This document shows positions 44,933-54,174 of a stretch of 64,000 bases of DNA, in pieces; position 1 is the stretch's first letter; each line of letters begins with the position of its first letter. Origin of the DNA: Limnochordaceae bacterium (GTDB lineage Bacteria > Bacillota > Limnochordia > Limnochordales > Geochordaceae); NCBI GenBank assembly GCA_014896295.1, contig JADBKR010000003.1, positions 124,001-188,000 on the forward strand, given 5' to 3'. Under the pieces are notes generated by a model. It did no database searches, was not told the origin of the DNA, and was given only the letters and a program-made list of their open reading frames with translations. The position numbers were made by a program, and so were the translations under genes.

Positions 44933-45577
44933 CGTTGGCTTCGGCCTATGGAGAAGAACAAGCGGTGGCAGTGGCCCGTCGTGGCCCTGGCGTTCGTGGT
45001 AGGACTCAGCGGCATGGTATTCGGGCAGCGGTGGTTCGACCGGTACCAGCAGGCGCCGGTGCTGGACCAACTGCGTTCGACCGAAGGGGTCGAGCGCGCC
45101 TGGATTGCGCCGGACGGAGGCGTGCGGGCCTTGTGGGTCCGCTTGCGGCCGGTGGACGACCTGCCGGGCACGGTCGACGCGATCCGGCGGGCGGCAGCTT
45201 CGGGCAGGCTGGGCCGGGTGGACGAGATCGTCCTGGTGGACGGCCGCACTCCGGCCCTGTCCGCGGCTTTGCGGGAGCTTTCTCTGGCGCTGCACGAGGG
45301 GGCTTCCACGGGCGCCTTCACGGAGATGGCCCAGCGGGTGCGCGCCCGGGCCCGGGAGCTCGGCATCGAAATCGGCGGGATCTTCGCCGACGGCACCTCG
45401 GTGTACGTGATGCTGCAGAGCCCGGACGGCGGGTACCTGTACGAGGTCGTACCCCGCCCGCAAAACCCTGCCCCCGGCCCGGGTACCTTCGCTTGGCTTC
45501 CGGTGCGGGTCGTGGGCACGGAGGCCGTCCAAGAGCTGGCGGCCGGCGGTCCGCCGCGGGGTGGTGAGGCGCGATGA
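44915..45577 (+). CDS. Single-pass membrane protein of unknown function encoded with the FtsH-like protease
   Basis: A 220-residue protein I do not recognise. It has one membrane helix (about residues 22-40) followed by an extracytoplasmic domain of about 170 residues with alternating beta and alpha pattern (GVERAWIAPDGGVRALWVRL, then VDEIVLVDGRTPALSAALREL, then GIFADGTSVYVML). GTG 44915 has GGGAGGG at good distance but lies in the terminator-like hairpin. ATG 44948 is an internal alternative without a ribosome-binding site. Its stop overlaps the protease start (ATGA), so the two are coupled. A role as substrate adaptor or membrane anchor for the protease is a guess. Confidence 0.72.
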   Translation: MSAALFRWLRPMEKNKRWQWPVVALAFVVGLSGMVFGQRWFDRYQQAPVLDQLRSTEGVERAWIAPDGGVRALWVRLRPVDDLPGTVDAIRRAAASGRLGRVDEIVLVDGRTPALSAALRELSLALHEGASTGAFTEMAQRVRARARELGIEIGGIFADGTSVYVMLQSPDGGYLYEVVPRPQNPAPGPGTFAWLPVRVVGTEAVQELAAGGPPRGGEAR

Positions 45578-47076
45578 TACGGGAAATCGCCGCGGGGCTC
45601 GTCGCCGCCTCGATCGTGTTCGCGGCGCTCAACGGGGTCAACCTGTGGCCCCTCTTGGTGCTGGGCGCGGCGCTGGTCGCGGTACGGTTGCTGGCCGCCG
45701 ACGGGAAGCTCTTGGGCCGACGGTTCGGCGTCGTGGAGGGCGGCGCAGAGGGCTCGAACGTGACCTTCGACGATATCGGGGGCCACGAGATGGCCAAGCG
45801 GGAGCTCATCGAGGCCCTCGAGTTCGTACGGGACGCCGAGAAGGTCAAGCAACTGGGCATCCGGCCGTTGCGGGGCATCCTGCTGGCCGGCCCCCCGGGC
45901 ACCGGCAAGACCATGATGGCGCGAGCCGCCGCAGGCTACACCGACGCGGCCTTCCTGGTGGCCAGCGGCTCGCAGTTCGTGGAGATGTACGCGGGCGTCG
46001 GGGCCCAGCGCGTGCGGGAGCTCTTTCGCAAGGCCCGGGCCCTGGCCCGGGAGCGCAAGAGCCGCACGGCGGTCATCTTCATCGACGAGCTGGAGGTCCT
46101 GGGGGGCCAGCGAGGCCGCCACACGAGCCATCTGGAGTACGACCAGACGCTCAACCAGCTGCTGGTGGAGATGGACGGCATGGTGCGCACCCCTGACGTG
46201 CAGGTGCTGGTCATCGGCGCGACCAACCGGATGGACCTGCTGGACTCGGCGTTGATGCGCCCCGGGCGGTTCGACCGGATCGTGCGCGTGGACCTGCCGG
46301 ACCGGGAGGCCCGGTTGCAGATCCTCCAGATCCATTGCCGTCACCGGCCGCTGGCTCCGGACGTCGATCTCGAGAGCATCGCCAAGGAGACGTTCGGCTT
46401 CTCGGGAGCGCACCTGGAGGCCGTGGTCAACGAGGCGGCCATCGCCGCGCTACGCGCCGGCCGCGACCGGCTGGAGCAAGCCGACCTGCGGGAGGCGGTC
46501 GACAAGGTCATGCTGGGAGAGCGGCTCGACCGCCGGCCTCCGGCCGAAGAGATGCACCGGGTGGCCGTGCATGAGGCGGGCCACGCGCTGGTCAGCGAGC
46601 GGCTGATGCCCGGGTCGGTGGCGCAGGTGACGGTGACCTCCCGGGGACAGGCCCTGGGCTACGTGCGCCAGGCAGAGCAGGAAGACCGCCACCTCTACAC
46701 CGCCCGCCAGCTGGAGGACCGGATCGCGGTCGCCCTGGCAGGAGCGGTGGCCGAGGACCTGGTGCTGGGCGGGCGCAGCACCGGCGCCATGAACGACTTC
46801 GAGAAGGCGACGGAGCTGGCGCGCCAGATGGTCTACGCCGGCATGTCGCCCCTGGGCGTCGTCTCCAAGGACCACGTGCCGGGAGATTCCCTGCACCAGG
46901 CCGTGGCCGGCATCTTGTCCGCCCAGGAGAGCCGGGTACGGGAGCTCTTGTCCGAGAGCCGGCCCGTGCTCACGCAGGCAGCCGAGCGCCTGGCGGACGT
47001 CGAGCGGCTTTCCGGAGACGAACTGCGGGCATGGCTGCGCGAGGTCACCGAGGCGACCCCCTCGAAGACGGCGTGA
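45574..47076 (+). CDS. FtsH-like membrane AAA+ zinc metalloprotease (short N-terminus)
   Basis: A 500-residue member of the FtsH family. It starts with two closely spaced hydrophobic helices (about residues 4-40) and lacks the usual FtsH external domain between them. The AAA domain has Walker A GPPGTGKT, Walker B VIFIDELEVLG, and the second region of homology GATNRMDLLDSALMRPGRFD. The M41 peptidase domain has the zinc motif HEAGH and the third ligand region LVLGGRSTGAMNDFEKAT. It is shorter than canonical FtsH (about 600-650 residues), so a second, specialised FtsH is likely. The upstream membrane protein may supply the missing external domain. Confidence 0.88.
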   Translation: MIREIAAGLVAASIVFAALNGVNLWPLLVLGAALVAVRLLAADGKLLGRRFGVVEGGAEGSNVTFDDIGGHEMAKRELIEALEFVRDAEKVKQLGIRPLRGILLAGPPGTGKTMMARAAAGYTDAAFLVASGSQFVEMYAGVGAQRVRELFRKARALARERKSRTAVIFIDELEVLGGQRGRHTSHLEYDQTLNQLLVEMDGMVRTPDVQVLVIGATNRMDLLDSALMRPGRFDRIVRVDLPDREARLQILQIHCRHRPLAPDVDLESIAKETFGFSGAHLEAVVNEAAIAALRAGRDRLEQADLREAVDKVMLGERLDRRPPAEEMHRVAVHEAGHALVSERLMPGSVAQVTVTSRGQALGYVRQAEQEDRHLYTARQLEDRIAVALAGAVAEDLVLGGRSTGAMNDFEKATELARQMVYAGMSPLGVVSKDHVPGDSLHQAVAGILSAQESRVRELLSESRPVLTQAAERLADVERLSGDELRAWLREVTEATPSKTA

Positions 47077-47116
47077 ACCGAGAGATCGCTCAGCGTGCGG
47101 GGCGGGGGAGGGTGCC

Positions 47117-48370
47117 GTGCGGGCCGAGATCGTGACCATCGGGACGGAGCTGTTGCTGGGGCAGATCGTGGACACCAACGCCGCGTATCTGGCCCGGACA
47201 TTGAGCGCCGTGGGGTACGACGCGCACTTCCGGCAGACGGTCGGCGACAACTACCAGCGGGCCGTCGAGGCGGTCTCCCTTGCCCTGGGGCGCTCGGACG
47301 TCGTGCTGGTCTCCGGGGGGCTGGGCCCGACGGAGGACGACGTGACCCGGGAAGTCGTCGCGGGCGCGGCCGGGGTCCCCCTGGAGCTCTCCGCCGAGGC
47401 CCTGGACCAGGTCGAGGCCTACTTCCGGCGCCTGGGCAGAGAGATGCTGGCGAGCCAGCGTCGCCAGGCGCTCGTCCCCCGGGGCTCCCGGGTCATTCCC
47501 AACCCGGTCGGCACCGCTCCGGGATTCGCGTGGGAGGGGGACGGCCGGGCGATCATCGCCCTGCCCGGCGTGCCCGCCGAGCTCGAGGCCATGACCAGGA
47601 GCTGGGTCGTTCCCTACCTGCAGGAGAGGGCCCGCCGGGCCGGGCAGAGCGGGGTCATCCTCTCCCGCGTCCTTCGGGTGACCGGGCCGGGCGAGGCGGC
47701 CGTAGAGCAAGCGCTCCAGGATCTCCTGCACGGCCGCTCCAATCCCACCGTGGCCACGTATGCCGGGACAGGCGAGGTGCACGTGCGGATCACGGCCCGC
47801 GCCCCGGACGAGGAGGCGGCTCGCGCCCTTCTCGCCCCCGTCGAACGAGAGGCCCTGCGCCGGCTCCGGGACGCCGTCTACGGCTTCGACGACCAGACCC
47901 TGGAAAGCGTGGTCGTCGACCTCCTGCGCCGCGCTTCGGCCCGCCTGGCCGTGGCGGAGTCGTGCACCGGGGGTCTGGTCGGCGACCGGTTGACCAACGT
48001 GCCCGGCGTCTCCGAATGCCTCGTGGAAGACCTGGTGGTTTACAGCAACGAGGCCAAGATGCGGCACCTGGGCGTCGATGCCCGGATCTTGAGCGAGCAC
48101 GGGGCGGTGAGCGAGCCCTGCGCGCTGGCCATGGCCAGGGGGGTGGCCGCCCGGGCGGCGGCCGACCTGGGGCTGGCGATCACGGGTATCGCCGGCCCGG
48201 GCGGGGGTACGCCCACCAAGCCGGTCGGTCTGGTCTACCTGGCGGTCGCCGGCCGGGGCGGTACGCGGGTCGAGCGTCACGTGTTCGGCGGCGATCGGAT
48301 CCAGGTGAAGCGGCGGTCGGCCCAGGCCGCGCTCGATCTCTTGAGGCGATTCTTGCTTGAGGCTTCGTAA
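47117..48370 (+). CDS. cinA: CinA family protein (competence/damage-inducible; NMN deamidase domain)
   Basis: A 417-residue two-domain protein. The N-terminal COG1058/MoaB-like domain has IVTIGTELLLGQIVDTN, VSGGLGPTEDDVTRE and ALPGVPAELEAM. The C-terminal CinA domain (from about residue 265) has AVAESCTGGLVGDRLTNVPG and LAITGIAGPGGG, the nicotinamide-mononucleotide deamidase active site in characterised members. GTG 47117 follows GGGGGAGGG. As in many Gram-positive bacteria it lies near recA. Confidence 0.95.
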   Translation: MRAEIVTIGTELLLGQIVDTNAAYLARTLSAVGYDAHFRQTVGDNYQRAVEAVSLALGRSDVVLVSGGLGPTEDDVTREVVAGAAGVPLELSAEALDQVEAYFRRLGREMLASQRRQALVPRGSRVIPNPVGTAPGFAWEGDGRAIIALPGVPAELEAMTRSWVVPYLQERARRAGQSGVILSRVLRVTGPGEAAVEQALQDLLHGRSNPTVATYAGTGEVHVRITARAPDEEAARALLAPVEREALRRLRDAVYGFDDQTLESVVVDLLRRASARLAVAESCTGGLVGDRLTNVPGVSECLVEDLVVYSNEAKMRHLGVDARILSEHGAVSEPCALAMARGVAARAAADLGLAITGIAGPGGGTPTKPVGLVYLAVAGRGGTRVERHVFGGDRIQVKRRSAQAALDLLRRFLLEAS

Positions 48371-49847
48371 CGGGCGCCGGGCGGCCCGCTGGCTCCGGTG
48401 GGTCGCGGCCGGGCTGTTGGGAGCGATCCTGGCCACGGTCGCGCTGCCCGCCCGCTACACCTATCCCGGCAACTTGAGCGTGACCGTGGAATGGCGGCTC
48501 CCGCGGCGCGGCGCGACCGTGGTCGAGCTACCCCCGCTGGGGGAAGTCGAGGCCCGGACCCACGCGCTGCCCGTCCAGTTGCGCATCCGGCTCGACCGGG
48601 TCGAGCCGGATGCCGTCGAGGCGGTCAGCCGGGCCGGCTCGCCGGAGTCGTACCGGACGCTCCAGCAGCAGCTGGTGCAGTTCCTGTCGGACAGCGCCCG
48701 GCGTTTCGCGCTGCGCCAGGTGGCGCTGGCCGGGGCAGGAGCTGCGGCGGGCTTGCGCTTGGCAGGGGCCCCGGGATGGGCAATCCCGGCGACGGGCGGC
48801 GTCGCTTTCGCCGCGCTGTTCGGTGGCCTGGCCGCAGGCGTGGCGTGGCAGTGGAACGCGGCGTCTTTCGAGGCGCCCACCTACCGCGGCGCCCTCGAGG
48901 CGGCTCCCCAGATCGTGGAGCTGGCCCGGATGGGCATCCAGGCCGTGGGCGACATGGGCCGCAGGCTCCAATGGAGCGCCCGCGAGCTGCTGGCGTTGTA
49001 CCAGCACCTCGACCGCATCCCGGTCCACGAGGACCGGGGGCCGCAGCTCGTGGTGGCCCACGTCTCGGACCTGCACAACAACCCGGCGGCCTTCGACCTG
49101 TTGAGCGCGGTCGTCCGCCACTTCGAAGTGGACGCCGTCGTGGACACCGGCGACATGCTGGAGCTCGGCTCTTCCCTCGAGCCCATCCTCACCCGGCGCA
49201 TCCGGGACCTGAGGGTCCCGTACCTCTTCGTCCCCGGCAACCACGATACGCCTCGCCTGGTGCAGGTGCTGGGCAGCCTGCCCAACGTGCGTATCCTCGA
49301 CGGGCACGTCGTGGAGGTCAAGGGTTTGAGGGTGTTCGGGATGGCCGACCCCGGCGCGGCGGACGACAGGCCCGATGCTCTGAGCGACGACCAGGCCCGC
49401 CGGCTCGCGGGCCGCATCCGCGAGCGGCTGGCGGGCGCTCTCGAGAAGCCCGCCCACGCGGCAGGATCGGGGTGGCCCGCCGACATCGTGGCGGTTCACA
49501 ACAACGTGGCAGGGGAGAGCGTGGCGCCCACGCTGGCCCAGGTGGTGCTGTTCGGCCACGACCACCGGGCGAGCTTCCGCCTGGTGGACGGCACGGCGTA
49601 CGTGGACGCCGGCAGCACCGGGGCGGCGGGGCTGAGGGGGCTGCAGTCCGGCGCCCCCTTGACGTTCACCCTTGCCCTGCTGCGGTTCGACACGGGGTCG
49701 GGGCGACCCAGGCTGTGGGCGGTGGACCAGGTGCGGTTGGACGCCGTCTCCGGCGAGTTTTCCATGGAACGCCACCTCGTCCTGGCCGAGCAAGGGGAAA
49801 AGGCGAGCAGCGTGGAACCGATGAACGGGACGGGCGCAGGCCGGTAG
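48357..49847 (+). CDS. Membrane-associated calcineurin-type metallophosphoesterase
   Basis: A 496-residue protein with an N-terminal helix (about residues 13-32), a 90-residue external-looking domain, a second hydrophobic hairpin (about 122-162) and, from about residue 228, a metallophosphoesterase domain. All metal-binding motifs are visible: HVSDLHNN, VDTGDMLE, VPGNHDT, AVHNN and FGHDH. The substrate is unknown. The N-terminal 220 residues match nothing I know. The TTG start overlaps the end of cinA by 14 nt. Confidence 0.85.
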   Translation: MRLRNGRRAARWLRWVAAGLLGAILATVALPARYTYPGNLSVTVEWRLPRRGATVVELPPLGEVEARTHALPVQLRIRLDRVEPDAVEAVSRAGSPESYRTLQQQLVQFLSDSARRFALRQVALAGAGAAAGLRLAGAPGWAIPATGGVAFAALFGGLAAGVAWQWNAASFEAPTYRGALEAAPQIVELARMGIQAVGDMGRRLQWSARELLALYQHLDRIPVHEDRGPQLVVAHVSDLHNNPAAFDLLSAVVRHFEVDAVVDTGDMLELGSSLEPILTRRIRDLRVPYLFVPGNHDTPRLVQVLGSLPNVRILDGHVVEVKGLRVFGMADPGAADDRPDALSDDQARRLAGRIRERLAGALEKPAHAAGSGWPADIVAVHNNVAGESVAPTLAQVVLFGHDHRASFRLVDGTAYVDAGSTGAAGLRGLQSGAPLTFTLALLRFDTGSGRPRLWAVDQVRLDAVSGEFSMERHLVLAEQGEKASSVEPMNGTGAGR

Positions 49848-49882
49848 CACGAGGAGAGTGAGCGGTCGCGAGCAACGAGCGG

Positions 49883-50476
49883 TTGCGTACGTTCGTGGCG
49901 GTTCTTGTGGACGAGGCCTTGCGCGACTGCATTGCCGCGTACGTCGAAAGCCTGCGGGCCGCAATGGGGCCGGCGGCACGGCACGTGCGCTGGGTCGACC
50001 CCGCTCAGTACCATTTCACCTTGCGGTTCCTCGGGGATCTGGACGAACAGGACAGGCAGCGGGTGTTCGACGCCGCCGGCGAGGCGTGCAGCGCAGCGCG
50101 GCGCTTCCGGTTGTCGACCGGGGCGGTCGGCGCCTTTCCCAGCCTGGAGCGGCCTCGTGTCCTCTGGATCGGGGTGGAGCCCCCCGAGGCCGCGCGCCGG
50201 CTGGTCGAGCTGGCGGCCCGCCTGGAGCAGGCGCTGGTGGCTCGAGGGCTGGGGCCGGCGGACAAACCGTTCTCGGCCCATCTGACCCTGGGGCGGCTGC
50301 GGGACGGCGCTCCGGGGCAGGGCGTGGCGGCGGCGCTCGGAGCGTGGCGACCTGCCGCCGCGTGCGGCAGCATGGTGGTGCGCGAGGTGACCGTCATGGC
50401 GAGCACGCTCACCGCCAGGGGGCCCATCCATACACCCCTGTTTTCCGCCCCCATCCGGGCAGGGAGGGACGAGTAG
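49883..50476 (+). CDS. thpR: RNA 2',3'-cyclic phosphodiesterase (2H family)
   Basis: A 197-residue member of the 2H phosphoesterase family (ThpR/LigT), which opens 2',3'-cyclic phosphates on RNA. Two HxT motifs are present, HFTLRFLG (about residues 44-51) and HLTLGRLR (about 131-138), with the N-terminal RTFVAVLVDE. A TTG start is used. It lies between the phosphoesterase and recA, 3 nt before the recA start. Confidence 0.93.
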   Translation: MRTFVAVLVDEALRDCIAAYVESLRAAMGPAARHVRWVDPAQYHFTLRFLGDLDEQDRQRVFDAAGEACSAARRFRLSTGAVGAFPSLERPRVLWIGVEPPEAARRLVELAARLEQALVARGLGPADKPFSAHLTLGRLRDGAPGQGVAAALGAWRPAAACGSMVVREVTVMASTLTARGPIHTPLFSAPIRAGRDE

Positions 50477-50479
50477 AGC

Positions 50480-51640
50480 ATGACCACTCCTACGGCACAG
50501 GACGCGCTGGAGCGCCAGAAGGCGCTGGAAGGCGCGATCTCCCAGATAGAGAAGCAGCACGGCAAAGGCTCGATCATGCGCATGGGCGAGACCCAGACGG
50601 AGCACGTCGACGTGATCCCGACCGGCTCGCTCGCCCTCGACATCGCCTTGGGCATCGGCGGAGTGCCCCGCGGGCGGGTGGTGGAGATCTACGGCCCCGA
50701 GTCGTCGGGCAAGACGACGCTGGCCCTCCACATCATGGCGGAGGCGCAAAAAGCCGGAGGGATCGCGGCCTTCATCGACGCCGAGCATGCCCAGGATCCC
50801 CGGTACGCCCGTCGCCTGGGCGTCGACGTGGACAACCTCCTGATCTCCCAGCCGGACAGCGCGGAGCAGGCGCTGGAGATCACGGAGGCGCTGGTACGCA
50901 GCGGGGCGGTCGACGTGGTCGTCATCGACTCGGTGGCGGCCCTTGCCCCGCGGGCGGAGCTGGAGGGCGAGATGGGCGACGCCCACGTGGGGCTTCAGGC
51001 GCGGCTGATGTCCCAGGCGCTGCGCAAGCTGACCGGGGCCATCTCCCGGTCGCGGACCACCGTGGTCTTCACCAACCAGATCCGGGAAAAAGTAGGGGTC
51101 ATGTTCGGCAACCCCGAGACCACTCCCGGGGGGAGGGCCCTCAAGTTTTACGCCACCATCCGGTGCGACATCCGCCGGGTGGAGGTGCTCAAGCAAGGTA
51201 CCGACAACATCGGGATGCGGGCCAAGGTCAAGGTGGTCAAGAACAAGCTGGCGCCGCCGTTCAAAGAAGCGGAGTTCGACATTCTCTACGGGACGGGCAT
51301 CTCCCGGGAAGGGGACATCCTGGATCTGGGCGTGGAAGCCGGCGTCATCCAGAAGAGCGGGCCATGGTTCTCTTACGGCGATACCCGGCTGGGCCAGGGG
51401 CGCGAGCAGGCGCGCGACTTCCTGCGGCAAAACGCCGCCACGGCCGACGAGATCGAAAACCTGGTCCGGCAGCACTTCGGCCTGCCCCCGATCGTGCGTG
51501 CGGTCAAGGCCGCCGCACCCTCCGAAGCCTCGTCCGCACCCCAGGCGCTGTCCGCGGCCGGCGCGGCCGCCGAAGGAGCGCCCGCGCCGGCGAGCCGCCG
51601 GAGCCGGGCCGAACGGGCCGTGACCACCGGCAGGCGATGA
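50480..51640 (+). CDS. recA: Recombinase RecA
   Basis: The 386-residue RecA has Walker A GPESSGKT (residues 72-79), the [21 protein letters not shown] region, loop L1/L2 neighbourhood [25 protein letters not shown] and the C-terminal [20 protein letters not shown]. An Ala/Pro-rich tail of about 50 residues ends in basic residues. ATG follows GGGAGGGAC. No LexA box was identified upstream; the gene is only 3 nt from thpR and probably co-transcribed with cinA. Confidence 0.98.
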   Translation: MTTPTAQDALERQKALEGAISQIEKQHGKGSIMRMGETQTEHVDVIPTGSLALDIALGIGGVPRGRVVEIYGPESSGKTTLALHIMAEAQKAGGIAAFIDAEHAQDPRYARRLGVDVDNLLISQPDSAEQALEITEALVRSGAVDVVVIDSVAALAPRAELEGEMGDAHVGLQARLMSQALRKLTGAISRSRTTVVFTNQIREKVGVMFGNPETTPGGRALKFYATIRCDIRRVEVLKQGTDNIGMRAKVKVVKNKLAPPFKEAEFDILYGTGISREGDILDLGVEAGVIQKSGPWFSYGDTRLGQGREQARDFLRQNAATADEIENLVRQHFGLPPIVRAVKAAAPSEASSAPQALSAAGAAAEGAPAPASRRSRAERAVTTGRR

Positions 51641-51667
51641 GGGTCCGGGCCGGAAGGGGGAGCACGG

Positions 51668-52345
51668 TTGGCGATCCGGATCGCGTCGCTGGAGCGGCGC
51701 CGGGGGCGCAGCTGGTACCGCCTGATGGCCGCGTCGCAGGAGGCCTGGGTCGTGGATCAGGAAGCGCTGGAGAGCCTGGGGCTCACGGCCTGGGCCTCGC
51801 AGGGCGCGGGCAAGGCCGCGCCGGAGCCGCCGGAGATCGAGCCCCTGTTGCTCGAGGAAGCGGAGCGGGCCACGGCCCGCCGCCGCGCGATTCGTCTCCT
51901 GGGCCAGCGTGCCCGGAGCGAGGTGGAGATGCGGCGCCTCCTGGGCGCATGGCCCTTCCGCCCGGATACGATCGAGGACACGGTCCGCTGGGTCCGCGCC
52001 CTGGGGTATCTCGACGACACCGCCCTGGCCCACGACGTGGTGGACCTGCGGGTGGGGCGGGGAGCGGTGGGCCGCAAGGCCCTGCTCCTGGAGATGGAGC
52101 GGCGTGGCATCGACGAGAGCGTGGCGCTCCGGGTCGTGGCGGAGAAATACCCCCGCGAGCGAGAACAGGAGGCAGCGCTTCGCCTGGCCATGCGGCAGCT
52201 GGCGCACCTGCAGCGGCTGGCGCCCGCGCAGCGGGCCGCGCGCCTGTGGGGATACCTCGTGCGCCGCGGCTTCGACGAAGAGCTTGCGCGCGAGGTGGCG
52301 GTACGCGCGGCCCACGAATCCGGCACCGCCGGCGACGCCACGTGA
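51668..52345 (+). CDS. recX: Regulatory protein RecX
   Basis: RecX modulates RecA filaments. The 225-residue product shows three-helix repeats, for example AIRLLGQRARSEVEMRRLL with VRWVRALGYLDDTALAHDVVD, then GRGAVGRKALLLEMERRGIDES, and the last repeat RLWGYLVRRGFDEELAREV. It starts at a TTG behind GGAAGGGGG, 27 nt after recA, the usual recA-recX order. Confidence 0.93.
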   Translation: MAIRIASLERRRGRSWYRLMAASQEAWVVDQEALESLGLTAWASQGAGKAAPEPPEIEPLLLEEAERATARRRAIRLLGQRARSEVEMRRLLGAWPFRPDTIEDTVRWVRALGYLDDTALAHDVVDLRVGRGAVGRKALLLEMERRGIDESVALRVVAEKYPREREQEAALRLAMRQLAHLQRLAPAQRAARLWGYLVRRGFDEELAREVAVRAAHESGTAGDAT

Positions 52346-52370
52346 GCGGCGGGAGCCGTCGTGGTGGGCG

Positions 52371-52400
52371 TTGACACCGGAATTGCGCAAAGGCTAGAAT
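52371..52400 (+). promoter_or_regulatory. Sigma-A promoter upstream of rny
   Basis: A perfect TTGACA (52371-52376) and TAGAAT (52395-52400) with an 18-nt spacer, just after recX. It is one of the strongest vegetative promoter matches in the window. Confidence 0.8.
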
Positions 52401-52406
52401 ACGAAC

Positions 52407-52485
52407 GAAGCCGGGGAAGTGTGACTTTCCTGCGGCGACAATTGACGCCTGCCGGCAGCCGAGTGGGTGTCCCCTCGGCTTTTTG
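52407..52485 (+). ncRNA. Short structured transcript with its own promoter and terminator, upstream of rny
   Basis: About 79 nt between the promoter and a strong terminator contain no plausible gene. The RNA can form a GGAAG/CTTTCC hairpin (52415-52430), a GGCG/CGCC hairpin (about 52434-52449) and the terminator stem. This is either an independent small RNA or a transcription attenuator controlling rny. The layout (short aptamer-sized region, terminator, then gene) is like a riboswitch, but no known class is recognised. Confidence 0.5.
52458..52484 (+). terminator. Intrinsic terminator between recX and rny
   Basis: GCCGAG (52458-52463) pairs with CTCGGC (52474-52479), followed by five T residues (52480-52484). 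The loop carries GTGGGTGTCC, almost the same as the loop of the terminator at 44903-44932. Confidence 0.8.
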
Positions 52486-52554
52486 TGCATTCGCAGGCGT
52501 GTGATCGCGATGGCTGCGGGGCGGCAGGCCGCCCGGCAGTCCGCACCTTGACAA

Positions 52555-54111
52555 GTGAAGGGGGTGTCGCGGATTTCCGCGCTGGTCATCGCGCTGATCG
52601 CGCTGATTGCTGCGGGCGCTTTCGCCGCGGGCTACACGGTTCGCAAGGCGACCTTCGAGGCCCGCATCGGGGGCCTCGAGGCCCGGGGCAAGGCGATCAT
52701 CGAAGAGGCTGAGAAGACCGCCGAGGCGAAGAAGCGTGAGGCCTTGCTGGAGGCCAAGGAAGAGGCCCACCGGCTGCGGCTCGAGGCGGAACGAGAGCTC
52801 CGCCAGGAGCGAGCCGAGCTCCAGCAGGTCGAGCGGCGGTTGCTCCAGCGGGAAGAGCTGTTGGAGCGCAAGCTCGAGGGTCTGGACCAGCGGGAGCAGG
52901 CCCTTGCCCGCAAAGCTGCGTCCGTGGACAACGCCATGGCCCAGGCCGAGGAGTTGCTGCGGCGCCGGCGAGCCGAGCTGGAGCGGGTCGCCAACATGAC
53001 CACCGAGGAGGCCCGCCAGGAGCTGATCAAAGACGTCGAGGCGGAGATCCAGCGGGACGTGGCACGGATGATCCGGGAGGCGGAAGAGCAGGCCAAAGAG
53101 CAGGCCGACCGGAAAGCGAAGGAGATCATCGCGCAGGCCATCCAGCGCTGTGCGGTGGATCACGTCGCCGAGATCACCGTTTCGGTGGTCAACTTGCCCA
53201 ACGACGAGATGAAGGGGCGGATCATCGGCCGGGAAGGGCGCAACATCCGAACGCTCGAGACCTTGACCGGCATCGACCTCATCATCGATGACACGCCGGA
53301 GGCGGTCATCCTCTCCGGCTTCGACCCGGTACGGCGAGAGGTGGCCCGGCTGGCCCTCGAACGGCTGGTGGCCGACGGGCGCATCCATCCGGCCCGGATC
53401 GAGGAGATGGTCGAGAAGGCCCAGAAGGAAGTCGACGCCATCATCCGCGAATACGGCGAGCAGGCTGCCTTCGAGGCCAAGGTGCCCAACCTCCATCCGG
53501 AGCTGATCAAGCTGCTGGGACGGTTGAAGTTCCGGACGAGTTACGGGCAAAACGTGCTCAAGCACTCGCTGGAAGTGGCCTACCTGGCGGGGCTGATGGC
53601 TTCGGAGCTGGGGGCCAACGTGGACGTCGCCCGCAGGGCCGGCCTGTTGCACGACATCGGCAAGGCCGTTTCCCACGAGGTCGAAGGCGGGCACCTGCAG
53701 ATCGGGATCGAGCTGTTGCGCCGGTACCGGGAGTCGCCGGAAGTGATCCATGCCATGGCCTGCCACCACGGCGACTATGAGCCGCAGAGCGTCGAGGCCG
53801 TCCTGGTGACCGCCGCCGACGCCATTTCTGCGGCCCGCCCGGGTGCCCGGCGCGAGACCCTGGAGTCGTACATCAAGCGTCTGGAGAAGCTGGAGGCCAT
53901 TGCCGATTCCTTCGAGGGCGTGGAAAAGGCGTATGCCATCCAGGCGGGCCGGGAGATCCGGGTCATCGTCAAGCCCGAGCGGATCGACGACGCCATGGCC
54001 ACCAAGATGGCCAAGGACATCAGCAAGCGCATCGAGCAGGAGATGGAGTATCCGGGCCAGATCAAAGTGACCGTCATCCGGGAGACGCGGGCGGTGGAGT
54101 ACGCCCGCTGA
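52555..54111 (+). CDS. rny: Ribonuclease Y
   Basis: RNase Y is the membrane-anchored endonuclease that initiates mRNA turnover in many Firmicutes. The 518-residue product has an N-terminal helix (about residues 6-27), a long Glu/Arg/Ala coiled coil to about residue 190, a KH domain ([17 protein letters not shown]) and an HD domain ([41 protein letters not shown]). It ends [12 protein letters not shown] as usual. GTG 52555 lacks a clear ribosome-binding site; GTG 52564 is a possible alternative. Expression may depend on the leader upstream. Confidence 0.95.
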   Translation: MKGVSRISALVIALIALIAAGAFAAGYTVRKATFEARIGGLEARGKAIIEEAEKTAEAKKREALLEAKEEAHRLRLEAERELRQERAELQQVERRLLQREELLERKLEGLDQREQALARKAASVDNAMAQAEELLRRRRAELERVANMTTEEARQELIKDVEAEIQRDVARMIREAEEQAKEQADRKAKEIIAQAIQRCAVDHVAEITVSVVNLPNDEMKGRIIGREGRNIRTLETLTGIDLIIDDTPEAVILSGFDPVRREVARLALERLVADGRIHPARIEEMVEKAQKEVDAIIREYGEQAAFEAKVPNLHPELIKLLGRLKFRTSYGQNVLKHSLEVAYLAGLMASELGANVDVARRAGLLHDIGKAVSHEVEGGHLQIGIELLRRYRESPEVIHAMACHHGDYEPQSVEAVLVTAADAISAARPGARRETLESYIKRLEKLEAIADSFEGVEKAYAIQAGREIRVIVKPERIDDAMATKMAKDISKRIEQEMEYPGQIKVTVIRETRAVEYAR

Positions 54112-54137
54112 CCCGGCCGCGACATGAGGGATCACGG

Positions 54138-54174
54138 GAAGCCCCTGCCGCCCGAAGGCGACGGCAGGGGCTTC
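54138..54174 (+). terminator. 13-bp perfect hairpin after rny
   Basis: GAAGCCCCTGCCG (54138-54150) and CGGCAGGGGCTTC (54162-54174) pair perfectly across an 11-nt loop, 26 nt after the rny stop. There is no U tract, so it may be a weak terminator or an mRNA-stabilising end. Confidence 0.5.
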
